Below are positions 27,407 to 36,037 of a stretch of DNA of 64,000 nucleotides, piece by piece. A model generated the notes under the pieces. It had not been told where the DNA came from. It worked only from the letters and a program-made list of their open reading frames with translations, and did not search any database. How positions within the stretch are numbered: the first letter of the stretch is position 1; every line of letters begins with the position of its first letter. Position numbers and translations under genes: made by a program. Source of the DNA: G963691885 sp963691885 (lineage in GTDB: Bacteria; Pseudomonadota; Alphaproteobacteria; UBA8366; Aestuariispiraceae); the NCBI GenBank assembly GCA_963691885.1, contig OY829843.1, positions 2,480,001 to 2,544,000 of the forward strand, read 5' to 3'.

Positions 27407-28981
27407 TCAGCCCCTGGCTGCCTTCAGGGGGCGCGCCTTGGATCCCTCATAATCCTGATCCATCACTGTGCCACGCAGATGTTTTTCCATCCAGTCTGCC
27501 AAGGCCGATTTTTCAGCTTTGCTTAAACGAATGCCAAGCTTCGACCGGCGCCACAGAATGTCATCTGCGGCCCTGCACCATTCATAGGAAATGAGATGGC
27601 GCACCTCCCGCTCTGTCAGGGAACCGCCGAAATCCTGACCCAGGTCTGACCAGTCTTTTGCGTCGGCGAAGATTTCAGCCGCCTTCGTGCCATAGGCGTG
27701 GCAGACACGCTCTGCCCAGTTCTGATCGCCGACGCTGATCTCGCTGCGGAAATCCGCAACCAGCTTGTCAAAACCCATGATCGGAAAATCGCCACCAGGC
27801 AAAGTCGCGCCGCGTGTCCATTCAGGTCCCATAGTGTCCAAATAGGGCTTCAGATTTTTCAGAGTTTCCTCGGCCAGATGTCGATAGGTTGTGATTTTTC
27901 CGCCGAACACGTTGAGAAGAGGCGGCTCGCCCGCAGGCGCATTTAGGTCCAGAACAAAGTCGCGGGTGGCTTTTTGCGCGTCCTCTGATCCGTCATCATA
28001 GAGCGGACGAATTCCGGAATAGGTCCAGACCACGTCATCCGGTTTTACATCGGTCTCGAAATAGGCACTGACCGCGTCACAAAGATAGGATGTCTCATCG
28101 TCCGAGATGGCGACAGCGGACGGGTCGCCTTCAAAATCCACATCCGTGGTACCGATCAGCGTGAAATCCTGTTCATAGGGAATGGCGAAAACGATGCGCG
28201 CATCGCTGTTCTGGAAAATATAAGCGCGTTGATGGTCAAAGATTTTTGGCACCACAATATGGCTGCCTTTGACCAGGCGAACGGATGCTCGGGAATTGAC
28301 GCCCAATCGCTGACCCAGAATGTCCGCAACCCAGGGACCGCCTGCATTGACAAGCGCCTTGGCCTGAACGGTCTCGGTTTTCCCGGTTTCAGTGTTGCGG
28401 ATATCAATCTGCCAGGCACCGTCGACCCGGCGGGCGGCTGTAACCTCGGTACGTGTACGCACCTCGGCGCCACGATCAGCAGCATCTCTCGCGTTGAGGA
28501 ATACGAGTCGCGCGTCATCAACCCAGCAATCTGAATATTCAAAGCCGCGGACAAAATGATCCTGTAGTGCCGCGCCAGCAGGATCTTTTCGCAAATTGAG
28601 CGATTTGCAGGCGGGCAGGATCTTGCGACCGCCCAGATTATCGTACAGGAACAGGCCGAGCCTGATAAGCCAGGCCGGTCTCAACCCACTATGGTGAGGC
28701 AGCACAAACCGCATCGGCCAGGCGATATGCGGCGCCATGTTGAGCAGAACCTCCCGTTCCTTCAGCGATTCACGGACCAGCATGAACTCGTAGTGTTCAA
28801 GATAACGCAGGCCACCATGGATCAGCTTGGTCGATGCGGAGGACGTCCCGATGGCAATATCCGCCCGTTCCGCCAGAAATACAGACAGATTGCGCCCGAT
28901 TGCATCGCGGGCAATGCCGCAGCCATTGACGCCCCCGCCTATCACGAACAGGTCAAAGGTTTTCTTGTTCTTGGTGGCCAT
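27407..28981 (-). CDS. glpD: Aerobic glycerol-3-phosphate dehydrogenase
   Basis: A 524-residue FAD-dependent enzyme at the inner membrane that oxidises glycerol-3-phosphate to dihydroxyacetone phosphate and passes electrons to quinone. The FAD-binding motif DLFVIGGGVNGCGIARDA is at about residues 10-27, followed by SSASTKLIHGGLRYLEHYEF; the C-terminal DAO domain (WCRAADDILWRRSKLGIRL) is complete. The upstream 204-base gap to glpR contains the TTCGTTTGAC-type direct repeat that also precedes glpV, so control by GlpR is likely. It is followed by glpK on the same strand. Confidence 0.96.
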   Translation of the reverse strand: MATKNKKTFDLFVIGGGVNGCGIARDAIGRNLSVFLAERADIAIGTSSASTKLIHGGLRYLEHYEFMLVRESLKEREVLLNMAPHIAWPMRFVLPHHSGLRPAWLIRLGLFLYDNLGGRKILPACKSLNLRKDPAGAALQDHFVRGFEYSDCWVDDARLVFLNARDAADRGAEVRTRTEVTAARRVDGAWQIDIRNTETGKTETVQAKALVNAGGPWVADILGQRLGVNSRASVRLVKGSHIVVPKIFDHQRAYIFQNSDARIVFAIPYEQDFTLIGTTDVDFEGDPSAVAISDDETSYLCDAVSAYFETDVKPDDVVWTYSGIRPLYDDGSEDAQKATRDFVLDLNAPAGEPPLLNVFGGKITTYRHLAEETLKNLKPYLDTMGPEWTRGATLPGGDFPIMGFDKLVADFRSEISVGDQNWAERVCHAYGTKAAEIFADAKDWSDLGQDFGGSLTEREVRHLISYEWCRAADDILWRRSKLGIRLSKAEKSALADWMEKHLRGTVMDQDYEGSKARPLKAARG

Positions 28982-29185
28982 ACTGCCGTTCCCTGTATCC
29001 CGATATGTGTTCAGGCGTCACGCGATGTTGACGCAGCCCTCCCCCGAGGCGAGGTCCCAGACCATCTTTACGTGAAGATCCTGACACTTGGATTTGTCAT
29101 TTCGGTTTATGTTCGGATTAATTTAAACGAAAGTCAAACGAACTATTCTGAATTTCCGAAAACAGAGGGTAAGAGCAGATCTTGC
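28982..29185 (-). promoter_or_regulatory. glpD promoter region with GlpR-type operator repeats
   Basis: The gap between glpR and glpD holds AAACGAAAGTCAAACGAA at 29125-29142; on the minus strand this reads TTCGTTTGACTTTCGTTT and differs by one base from the element in front of glpV. Further TTCGG half-sites are at 29101 and 29112. DeoR-type GlpR proteins recognise TTCG/CGAA half-sites, so this is probably the glpD operator. Confidence 0.6.
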
Positions 29186-30013
29186 TCAGCCAGTCACACC
29201 ATTTTGGTCGTGCGGTTCCGATTCACTATTGTCGTCCGTGCTATGGGAATCGGGCAACGTAAACACTTCAATGCCGTTTTCCTGGCAAATCTGCCGGATC
29301 GGGGCGGGTGGATCGGCTTCGGTAACGAGCATGTCGATCGCCGAGAGATGTCCGATCCGAACTGGTGCTCGCCGTTCGAATTTCATGGCATCAGCGACCA
29401 GGATTGTTTTCCGGGCGTTGGCGATGATCGCCTGGGAAACACGAACCTCGCGATAATCATAATCAAGCAGGGAGCCATCGGGGTCGATGGCCGATGCGCC
29501 GATGATCGCGTAATCAACTTTAAACTGACCGATGAAATCCACAGCTGCTTCGCCCACGACCCCTCCGTCGGAGTGCCGGACAACACCGCCTGATACAATG
29601 ATTTCAAAATCCGGCTTTACGTTTAAAATATTGACAACATTGATATTATTCGTGATCACCATGAGGCCGTTATGGGTGAGAAGGTGGCGGGCAACCTGCT
29701 CTGTCGTGGTGCCGATATTGATCAGGATCGTACAATGGCTGGGGATCAGTTTGGCGGCGACCTCTCCGATCCGGCGCTTTTCATCAACGGCCAGAAGGCG
29801 CCTAGCTTCATAGTCGAAATTGGTAACACCCATCGCCAGAACCGCACCGCCATGCACTCTGTTCAGGACATTGCGCAGACAAAGATCGTTGAGATCCTTT
29901 CGAATAGTCTGCGGCGTTACATCGAATCGTCCGACCAGATCATCGACCATCACGCGGCCCTGAAGCTGAGCGATTTCTAGGATTTCTTTTTGTCTTGGCG
30001 TCAGTAAGTCCAT
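29186..30013 (-). CDS. glpR: DeoR-family glycerol-3-phosphate regulon repressor
   Basis: A 275-residue DeoR/GlpR repressor. The N-terminal helix-turn-helix spans about residues 5-58 (VDDLVGRFDVTPQTIRKDLN), and the DeoRC effector domain follows with INIGTTTEQVARHL and the YAIIGASAIDPDGSLLDYD segment typical of sugar-phosphate-binding members. Glycerol-3-phosphate is the expected inducer because of the flanking glpD and glpV operons. It is divergent from glpV across a 188-base gap rich in TTCG/CGAA half-sites, so it likely controls its own gene too. The C-terminal tail is rich in acidic residues and serine. Confidence 0.92.
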   Translation of the reverse strand: MDLLTPRQKEILEIAQLQGRVMVDDLVGRFDVTPQTIRKDLNDLCLRNVLNRVHGGAVLAMGVTNFDYEARRLLAVDEKRRIGEVAAKLIPSHCTILINIGTTTEQVARHLLTHNGLMVITNNINVVNILNVKPDFEIIVSGGVVRHSDGGVVGEAAVDFIGQFKVDYAIIGASAIDPDGSLLDYDYREVRVSQAIIANARKTILVADAMKFERRAPVRIGHLSAIDMLVTEADPPAPIRQICQENGIEVFTLPDSHSTDDNSESEPHDQNGVTG

Positions 30014-30201
30014 TTTTCGTTTTCTGAATTGCTCTGGAAGACTTGGTGCACGGGAAATTTTTCGGTTGGAACACGCCCCGTTTTAACAGAAATTTTCGGA
30101 TAAGGTCAAAAATTTGAAATTTTCGTTTGACCTTCGTTTTTATTCGAACGAAGATGAACGCGTAAAAACTAAACCAATAGATTTCAGGGGAGGTGTCTTA
30201 C
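30014..30201 (+). promoter_or_regulatory. Divergent glpR/glpV promoter region with GlpR operator candidates
   Basis: TTCGTTTGACCTTCGTTT lies at 30122-30139 and a perfect palindromic pair TTCGAACGAA at 30143-30152. The first element nearly duplicates the one before glpD (29125-29142, other strand). Additional TTCGG half-sites are at 30061 and 30095. The glpV ATG at 30202 is preceded by AGGGGAGG, which fixes the start and excludes the in-frame GTG at 30193. Confidence 0.65.
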
Positions 30202-31941
30202 ATGAGAAGACATTTACTGGCCGCCGTCGCTGCGGTCGCCTTCGCTGCCTACGGATCCGCCAGTTTCGCGGGGATGGAAGAGGCAGAGAAGTGGATCAAC
30301 GATGAATTCCAGCCTTCAGCTCTTTCAAAAGACGAGCAGATGAAGGAAATGGAATGGTTCGTTAATGCTGCCAAACCGTATGTCGGTATGGAGATCAACG
30401 TTCTTTCGGAAACCATTCCGACCCATACCTATGAAAGCCAGACGCTGACCAAAGCGTTTGAGGAAATCACAGGCATCAAGGTAAACCATCAGTTGCTCGG
30501 TGAGGGTGAGGTCGTTCAGGCGGTCCAGACCCAGATGCAGACCAACCGGAACCTCTATGATGCCTATATCAATGATTCCGATCTGATCGGGACGCATTCC
30601 CGTCTGCAACTGGCGGTCAACCTGACCGACTGGATGGCTGGCGAAGGGGCATCCGTCACGAACCCGGGTCTTGATATTGACGATTTCATGGGCGCGTCTT
30701 TCACGACGGGACCAGATGGAAAGCTCTATCAGCTTCCTGATCAGCAGTTCGCGAACTTGTACTGGTTCCGCAAGGACTGGTTCGACCGGGCTGATCTGAA
30801 AGCCAAGTTTAAAGAGATGTACGGTTATGATCTGGGTGTGCCTGTAAACTGGTCCGCCTATGAAGACATTGCCGAGTTCTTCTCTGTCCATGTGAAGGAA
30901 ATCGACGGTGTAACCGTTTATGGTCACATGGATTACGGCAAGCGTGCACCCGATCTGGGCTGGCGTATGACCGATGCCTGGCTGTCTATGGCTGGTGCTG
31001 GTTCTCAGGGCAAGCCGAACGGCGTGCCGGTTGATGAATGGGGCATCCGTATGGAAGCCGGTTCCTGTAACCCGGTTGGTGCGTCTGTAACCCGCGGTGG
31101 TGCTGCAAACGGCCCGGCGGCTGTTTACGCGATCCGCAAATGGGATGAATGGCTACGCAATTATGCCCCTCCCGGCGCTGCAAGCTATGACTTCTATCAG
31201 TCGCTCCCGGCTCTGAGCCAGGGTAACGTTGCCCAGCAGATCTTCTGGTACACTGCTTTCACAGCATCCATGGTGGCCCCGAAATCCGAAGGCAACAACA
31301 CGGTGGATGACGAGGGTAACCCCTTGTGGCGGATGGCACCTTCACCCCATGGTCCATATTGGGAAGAAGGTCAGAAACTCGGCTATCAGGATGCCGGTTC
31401 CTGGACACTGTTCAAATCAACCCCGGTTGATCGCCGTCAGGCAGCCTGGTTGTACGCTCAGTTCGTGACTTCCAAAACTGTTGACGTGAAGAAGAGCCAT
31501 GTTGGTCTCACCTTCATCCGGGACAGCACGGTTCGCCACGAAAGCTTTACCGAGCGTGCCCCGAAACTGGGTGGTCTGATCGAATTCTATCGTTCGCCTG
31601 ACCGTGTTCTGTGGACACCGACCGGTGTTAACGTTCCGGATTATCCGAAGCTGGCCCAGATCTGGTGGCAGCAGATCGGTGACGTGAACTCCGGTGCGTT
31701 CACCCCGCAGGAAGCCATGGATCGCCTGGCTGAAGAAATGGACATCACCATGGCCCGTATGCAGGCCGCGGATGAAGGCGCCAGTGTCTATGGCGGCTGT
31801 GGTCCACGTCTGAACGAAGAGCGTGATGCAAGCTACTGGCTGGATCAGCCGGGCTCGCCAAAAGCGAAGCTTGCCAATGAAAAGCCGCAGGGTGAGACCA
31901 TCGAATATGATGAACTCATCAAGCGCTGGCAGGAAGGTTAA
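30202..31941 (+). CDS. glpV: Glycerol ABC transporter substrate-binding protein
   Basis: About 579 residues from the ATG at 30202. A signal peptide ends ASFA-G near residue 23, then a large periplasmic extracellular-solute-binding domain follows. The length, well above that of usual sugar-binding proteins, and the gene order glpV-S-T-P-Q-U match the glycerol transporter described in Rhizobium leguminosarum. Conserved-looking segments include YINDSDLIGTHSRLQLA, WFRKDWFDRADLKAKF and the C-terminal YGGCGPRLNEERDASYW. It is the first gene of the operon and is separated from the ATPase genes by 246 bases containing a strong hairpin, which would favour higher expression of the binding protein. Confidence 0.92.
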   Translation: MRRHLLAAVAAVAFAAYGSASFAGMEEAEKWINDEFQPSALSKDEQMKEMEWFVNAAKPYVGMEINVLSETIPTHTYESQTLTKAFEEITGIKVNHQLLGEGEVVQAVQTQMQTNRNLYDAYINDSDLIGTHSRLQLAVNLTDWMAGEGASVTNPGLDIDDFMGASFTTGPDGKLYQLPDQQFANLYWFRKDWFDRADLKAKFKEMYGYDLGVPVNWSAYEDIAEFFSVHVKEIDGVTVYGHMDYGKRAPDLGWRMTDAWLSMAGAGSQGKPNGVPVDEWGIRMEAGSCNPVGASVTRGGAANGPAAVYAIRKWDEWLRNYAPPGAASYDFYQSLPALSQGNVAQQIFWYTAFTASMVAPKSEGNNTVDDEGNPLWRMAPSPHGPYWEEGQKLGYQDAGSWTLFKSTPVDRRQAAWLYAQFVTSKTVDVKKSHVGLTFIRDSTVRHESFTERAPKLGGLIEFYRSPDRVLWTPTGVNVPDYPKLAQIWWQQIGDVNSGAFTPQEAMDRLAEEMDITMARMQAADEGASVYGGCGPRLNEERDASYWLDQPGSPKAKLANEKPQGETIEYDELIKRWQEG

Positions 31942-32187
31942 TCCCTTCACCTGATTGGTTACCCGCCCTCTCTGACATGTGTCGGGAGGGCGGGGATCCT
32001 CTCAACCCATTCGGCACATCTGGAAAATTTCGATCCGGCAAAGTGCGCATAGTTTACCTTTTAATTTGCCCTGACTGTATTTTCGGTGCCCGATAGATTG
32101 GCGCGCAAGCGGTCTTGTGTGTGACAACAGAGGGTCCCTGACCCCGCCCCAAGTAACAGGGCGCAAGTGAGTGAGCGTGGAAGTACA
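31942..32187 (+). other. glpV-glpS intergenic region with GC-rich hairpin
   Basis: Shortly after the glpV stop, CCGCCCTC (31963-31970) and GAGGGCGG (31986-31993) form an eight-base-pair stem around a 15-base loop. No U-run follows, so it probably protects the glpV mRNA end or causes partial termination. The rest of the gap shows no gene. The glpS start at 32188 has GGAAG five bases upstream. Confidence 0.5.
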
Positions 32188-33258
32188 ATGACCCTCGAAC
32201 TCAAATCTGTAGAAAAGAAAGTCGGGAGTGAGACCTGGATCTATCCGACCGATCTTGTCCTGCAGGAAGGCGCGTTCAACATCCTGCTTGGCACCACACG
32301 CGCTGGCAAAACAACCCTGATGCAATTGATGGCCGGACTGGAAAAGCCGACCGCTGGCGAGATCTGGTTCAATGGCGAGAATGTCACCGGGCGCCGGGTT
32401 CAGGACCGCAACGTTGCCATGGTCTATCAACAATTCATCAACTACCCGAACCTTAGCGTTTACGACAATATTGCCTCACCCCTGAATGTTCTCCGCCTCA
32501 GCGCGTCCGAGATTAAGCAGAGGGTGGATTCCGTTGCCGCATTGCTGAAACTTGAACCCTATTTGAAACGCCGCCCGGCTGAATTGTCAGGTGGCCAGCA
32601 ACAGCGTTGCGCCCTGGCCCGCGCGCTGGTGAAGGATGCCGACCTGATCCTGTTGGATGAGCCGTTGGCCAACCTTGATTACAAGCTGCGCGAAGAGCTG
32701 CGTGAAGAATTGCCCAAACTCTTTGAAGACCGGAAATGCACGGTCGTTTACGCCACCAGTGAGCCGATGGAAGCGTTGCTTCTCGGCGGATATACCGCCA
32801 CACTGGCCGAAGGGCGCGTGACCCAATATGGGGAAACGGCAACCGCCTATCGCAACCCGGTGGACCTGACCTCAGCCAAGGTCTTCTCGGACCCGCCGAT
32901 CAATTCGGCTCAGGTTCAGAAACAGGGTGGTGAGTTTATTCTGGGCGGCAAGGTACGCTGGCCGATCGCGGAAAAACATGCGGCACTCGGCGACGGGGCC
33001 TATGTCATGGCGATCCGCCCGCATCATATCAGCCCGACCCCCCAACACGATCAGGCGGTCAGCATTGATGGACATGTCGTTGTCACAGAGCTGGCCGGAT
33101 CTGAAAGTATTGTCCATTTCCACCTCGCAGATGGGGAGCCATGGGTATCCCAGGCCCATGGCATCCATGACCTGGAGGTGGGAATGGACACCACGCTTCA
33201 CATGGATACGGCGCATTGCCTGTATTTTGATACGAACGGTGCGCTGGTCGCGACATAG
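32188..33258 (+). CDS. glpS: Glycerol ABC transporter ATP-binding protein GlpS
   Basis: About 356 residues from the ATG at 32188 (an in-frame GTG at 32167 is less likely). Walker A is GTTRAGKTT (about residue 36), Q-loop VYQQFINYPNL, signature LSGGQQQR (about 132) and Walker B LILLDEPLANLD. The switch histidine is missing: where VTHDQxEA is expected the protein reads YATSEPMEA. A C-terminal MOI-like regulatory domain covers about residues 235-356. It pairs with GlpT, encoded nine bases later, as a heterodimeric motor; the defects of the two proteins fall in the same composite ATP site (see findings). Confidence 0.92.
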   Translation: MTLELKSVEKKVGSETWIYPTDLVLQEGAFNILLGTTRAGKTTLMQLMAGLEKPTAGEIWFNGENVTGRRVQDRNVAMVYQQFINYPNLSVYDNIASPLNVLRLSASEIKQRVDSVAALLKLEPYLKRRPAELSGGQQQRCALARALVKDADLILLDEPLANLDYKLREELREELPKLFEDRKCTVVYATSEPMEALLLGGYTATLAEGRVTQYGETATAYRNPVDLTSAKVFSDPPINSAQVQKQGGEFILGGKVRWPIAEKHAALGDGAYVMAIRPHHISPTPQHDQAVSIDGHVVVTELAGSESIVHFHLADGEPWVSQAHGIHDLEVGMDTTLHMDTAHCLYFDTNGALVAT

Positions 33259-33267
33259 GATAGATCC

Positions 33268-34335
33268 ATGGCCGAAATAACCCTGAAAGACATCAAGCAT
33301 ACCTATGATCCCAATCCGGGACCGGGGTCGGAATATGCGTTGAAGGATCTCAGCATCACCTGGTCCGATGGCGGTGCCTATGCGCTGCTGGGCCCGTCCG
33401 GGTGTGGCAAGACCACGTTGTTGAACATCATTTCCGGCCTGGTCAGACCCAGTCATGGCCAGATCTTTTTTGACGATCAGAACATCACCAATCTGGCGCC
33501 TGACGCCCGCAACATCGCCCAGGTTTTTCAGTTCCCGGTCATCTATGACACGATGACGGTTTATGAGAACCTCGCCTTTCCTTTGAAGAACCGGGGGGTG
33601 GAGCCGAGCGCGATTGACGCCAAGGTGCGTGAGATCGCGGGCATGCTGGAACTGGAAGACCGGCTGAACACCCGGGCCTCCGGCCTGACCGCCGACAGCA
33701 AGCAGAAGATTTCGCTGGGCCGTGGCCTCGTCCGCTCCGACGTGAATGTCATCATGTTTGATGAGCCGCTGACGGTGATTGACCCGCATCTGAAATGGGT
33801 CCTGCGGTCAAAGCTGAAAGAACTGCATCAGCGGGTGCGCTCCACAATGATCTATGTTACCCATGACCAGACAGAGGCGCTGACCTTTGCGGACAAGGTG
33901 GTCGTCCTGCATGACGGTATGGTGGTTCAGATGGGAACACCCGTTGAGCTGTTTGAAAAGCCGCAGCATACCTTTGTTGGCCACTTTATCGGGTCGCCCG
34001 GAATGAACCTGATCCGCGCCGATGTCTCCGGCGGTGTCGCCAAGGCGCAGGATGTGCAACTGCCCGTTCGGGTGAAACAGCATTTCGCCGGCGCGTCGAC
34101 CAGTACAGAGGTCGGCATCCGGCCCGAGTTCATCAAATTCACCGATGAGGGATTGCCGGTCACCGTCAGTGGCGTTGTCGATGCCGGGCGCTATCGCATC
34201 GTCACCACACAGTTCCAGGGTAGTGAGATCAAACTGCTGCTGAACGAAGGCGAAGAAATCCCGAGTGGGGCAGCGCAGATCGCGTTTAACCCGGAACGGG
34301 CCTATGTCTATGCCGATGGCTGGCTTGTAGAGTGA
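33268..34335 (+). CDS. glpT: Glycerol ABC transporter ATP-binding protein GlpT
   Basis: A 355-residue ABC ATPase. Walker A GPSGCGKTT is near residue 40, Q-loop FQFPVIYDTMTV, Walker B VIMFDEPLTVID and switch histidine VTHDQTEAL are all present. The signature motif is degenerate: instead of LSGGQ the sequence is SGLTADSKQKISLGR (about residues 139-153). A C-terminal regulatory OB-like domain follows. This is the complement of GlpS, which keeps LSGGQ but lost the switch His. It lies between glpS and the permease genes in the glpVSTPQU operon. The name follows the rhizobial glycerol transporter and is not the E. coli glycerol-3-phosphate antiporter. Confidence 0.92.
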   Translation: MAEITLKDIKHTYDPNPGPGSEYALKDLSITWSDGGAYALLGPSGCGKTTLLNIISGLVRPSHGQIFFDDQNITNLAPDARNIAQVFQFPVIYDTMTVYENLAFPLKNRGVEPSAIDAKVREIAGMLELEDRLNTRASGLTADSKQKISLGRGLVRSDVNVIMFDEPLTVIDPHLKWVLRSKLKELHQRVRSTMIYVTHDQTEALTFADKVVVLHDGMVVQMGTPVELFEKPQHTFVGHFIGSPGMNLIRADVSGGVAKAQDVQLPVRVKQHFAGASTSTEVGIRPEFIKFTDEGLPVTVSGVVDAGRYRIVTTQFQGSEIKLLLNEGEEIPSGAAQIAFNPERAYVYADGWLVE

Positions 34336-34345
34336 GGACCGACAG

Positions 34346-35212
34346 ATGACACGCAAGACCCTCAATCAGAAAGCCTGGCTTTTCGTCGTTCCCGTCGTGG
34401 TGCTGGTCGCGTTCAACGCGGTCATCCCCTTGATGACGGTGGTGAATTATTCGGTTCAGGAAACCTTCGGCAATAACGCGTTCTTCTTTGAAGGGGTGCG
34501 CTGGTTTGAACAGGTCCTGCATTCCGAGCGGTTCCACGCCTCTCTCGGTCGACAGGCGCTTTTCACCGCGATCATTCTGACGATTGAAATTCCGCTGGGG
34601 ATTGCGATTGCGCTTTCCATGCCGCGCAAGGGACCTTGGGTTTCGGTCTGTCTCGTGTTGATGGCCCTGCCTTTGCTTATTCCGTGGAATGTGGTTGGCG
34701 CCATGTGGAATATCTTCGCGCTGCCCGATATCGGCCTGCTCGGTCGCATGGTGAACGGCATGGGGATCGACTATAACTTTACGCAGGATCCGTTTGCCGC
34801 CTGGTTCACCGTCATCCTGATGGATGTCTGGCACTGGACCTCGCTGGTGGTGCTGCTCTGCTATGCCGGGCTGATCTCCATCCCCGATGCCTATTATCAG
34901 GCGGCCCGCATTGATGGCGCGTCCAACTGGTCGATCTTCCGCTTCATTCAGCTGCCCAAGATGAAGCGGGTGCTGACCATTGCCGTGCTGCTGCGCTTTA
35001 TGGACAGTTTCATGATCTACACGGAACCCTTCGTTCTGACCGGCGGCGGGCCCGGCAACTCAACCACCTTCCTGTCGATTGATCTGGTGAAGATCGCGCT
35101 GGGTCAGTTTGACCTCGGACCGGCGGCGGCCATGTCACTCATCTACTTCCTGATCGTGCTGCTGGTCAGCTGGGTCTTCTACACTTTGATGATGAAGAAT
35201 GAGGATCAATAA
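34346..35212 (+). CDS. glpP: Glycerol ABC transporter permease GlpP
   Basis: A 288-residue inner-membrane permease of the binding-protein-dependent MalF-like type. Several strongly hydrophobic helices are visible, and the cytoplasmic EAA loop that docks on the ATPase is AYYQAARIDGASNWSIFRFI (about residues 181-200), with the conserved Gly and Ala spacing. It starts 10 bases after glpT. Its stop is one base from the glpQ ATG, so the two permeases are translationally coupled. Glycerol specificity is inferred from the operon. Confidence 0.93.
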   Translation: MTRKTLNQKAWLFVVPVVVLVAFNAVIPLMTVVNYSVQETFGNNAFFFEGVRWFEQVLHSERFHASLGRQALFTAIILTIEIPLGIAIALSMPRKGPWVSVCLVLMALPLLIPWNVVGAMWNIFALPDIGLLGRMVNGMGIDYNFTQDPFAAWFTVILMDVWHWTSLVVLLCYAGLISIPDAYYQAARIDGASNWSIFRFIQLPKMKRVLTIAVLLRFMDSFMIYTEPFVLTGGGPGNSTTFLSIDLVKIALGQFDLGPAAAMSLIYFLIVLLVSWVFYTLMMKNEDQ

Positions 35213-35213
35213 G

Positions 35214-36014
35214 ATGCGCCTCTCCAAAACACTGGTGCCGACCCTCTATATCATTTTCCTGATGCTGCCGATCTATTGGCTGGTCAACATGTCGTTCAAA
35301 ACCACGAACGAGATTCTGGGCGGCTTCTCCCTCTGGCCACAGGAATTCACGCTGGAGAACTACATCACGATCTTTACCGATCCGACCTGGTACAATGGCT
35401 ATATCAACTCGCTGATCTATGTCTCGATCAATACGGTGATCTCCGTGACGGTCGCCCTGCCAGCCGCCTATGCGTTCTCCCGCTATCGCTTTCTGGGGGA
35501 CAAGCATCTGTTCTTCTGGCTGCTGACCAACCGGATGGCACCGCCCGCTGTCTTCGCGCTTCCCTTCTTTCAGCTCTATTCAGCGGTGAACCTGTTTGAC
35601 ACCCATGTAGCGGTCGCATTGGCCCATTGCCTGTTCAACATCCCGCTCGCCGTCTGGATCTTGGAAGGGTTCATGTCGGGCGTGCCGAAAGAGCTGGATG
35701 AGACGGCCTATGTCGATGGCTATTCCTTCCCCCGCTTCTTTGTGAAGATCTTTATCCCGACGATCACCGCCGGGATCGGGGTCGCGGCCTTCTTCTGCTT
35801 CATGTTCTCCTGGGTGGAATTGCTGCTGGCCAAGACATTGACATCGGTGGATGCGAAACCGATTGCGGCCACCATGACCCGAACGGCGAGTACGTCGGGC
35901 TATGAGCTTGGCCTGCTGGCGGCGGCGGGAACGCTGACCATCGTGCCCGGTGCCTTTGTCATCTATTTCGTGCGCAACTACATCGCCAAGGGCTTTGCCC
36001 TGGGCCGCGTGTAA
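35214..36014 (+). CDS. glpQ: Glycerol ABC transporter permease GlpQ
   Basis: A 266-residue MalG-like inner-membrane permease. The ATG at 35214 is chosen over an in-frame upstream start at 35199 because it follows directly after the glpP stop and gives a normal amino terminus (MRLSKTLVPTLYIIF). The EAA motif is ELDETAYVDGYSFPRFFVKI, about two thirds along. It forms the transmembrane channel with GlpP. The gene is followed by glpU after 23 bases, with AGGGGAGG in the gap. The name refers to the glpVSTPQU nomenclature and not to the periplasmic phosphodiesterase of the same symbol. Confidence 0.93.
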   Translation: MRLSKTLVPTLYIIFLMLPIYWLVNMSFKTTNEILGGFSLWPQEFTLENYITIFTDPTWYNGYINSLIYVSINTVISVTVALPAAYAFSRYRFLGDKHLFFWLLTNRMAPPAVFALPFFQLYSAVNLFDTHVAVALAHCLFNIPLAVWILEGFMSGVPKELDETAYVDGYSFPRFFVKIFIPTITAGIGVAAFFCFMFSWVELLLAKTLTSVDAKPIAATMTRTASTSGYELGLLAAAGTLTIVPGAFVIYFVRNYIAKGFALGRV

Positions 36015-36037
36015 AGAGAGAAGGGGAGGAGAGGACC

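Noticed and set aside
32872..33789. 305-codon open frame on the minus strand across glpS and glpT
   Set aside because: It lies antisense to two clear ABC ATPase genes, has no recognisable domain, and its composition is that of reversed coding sequence.
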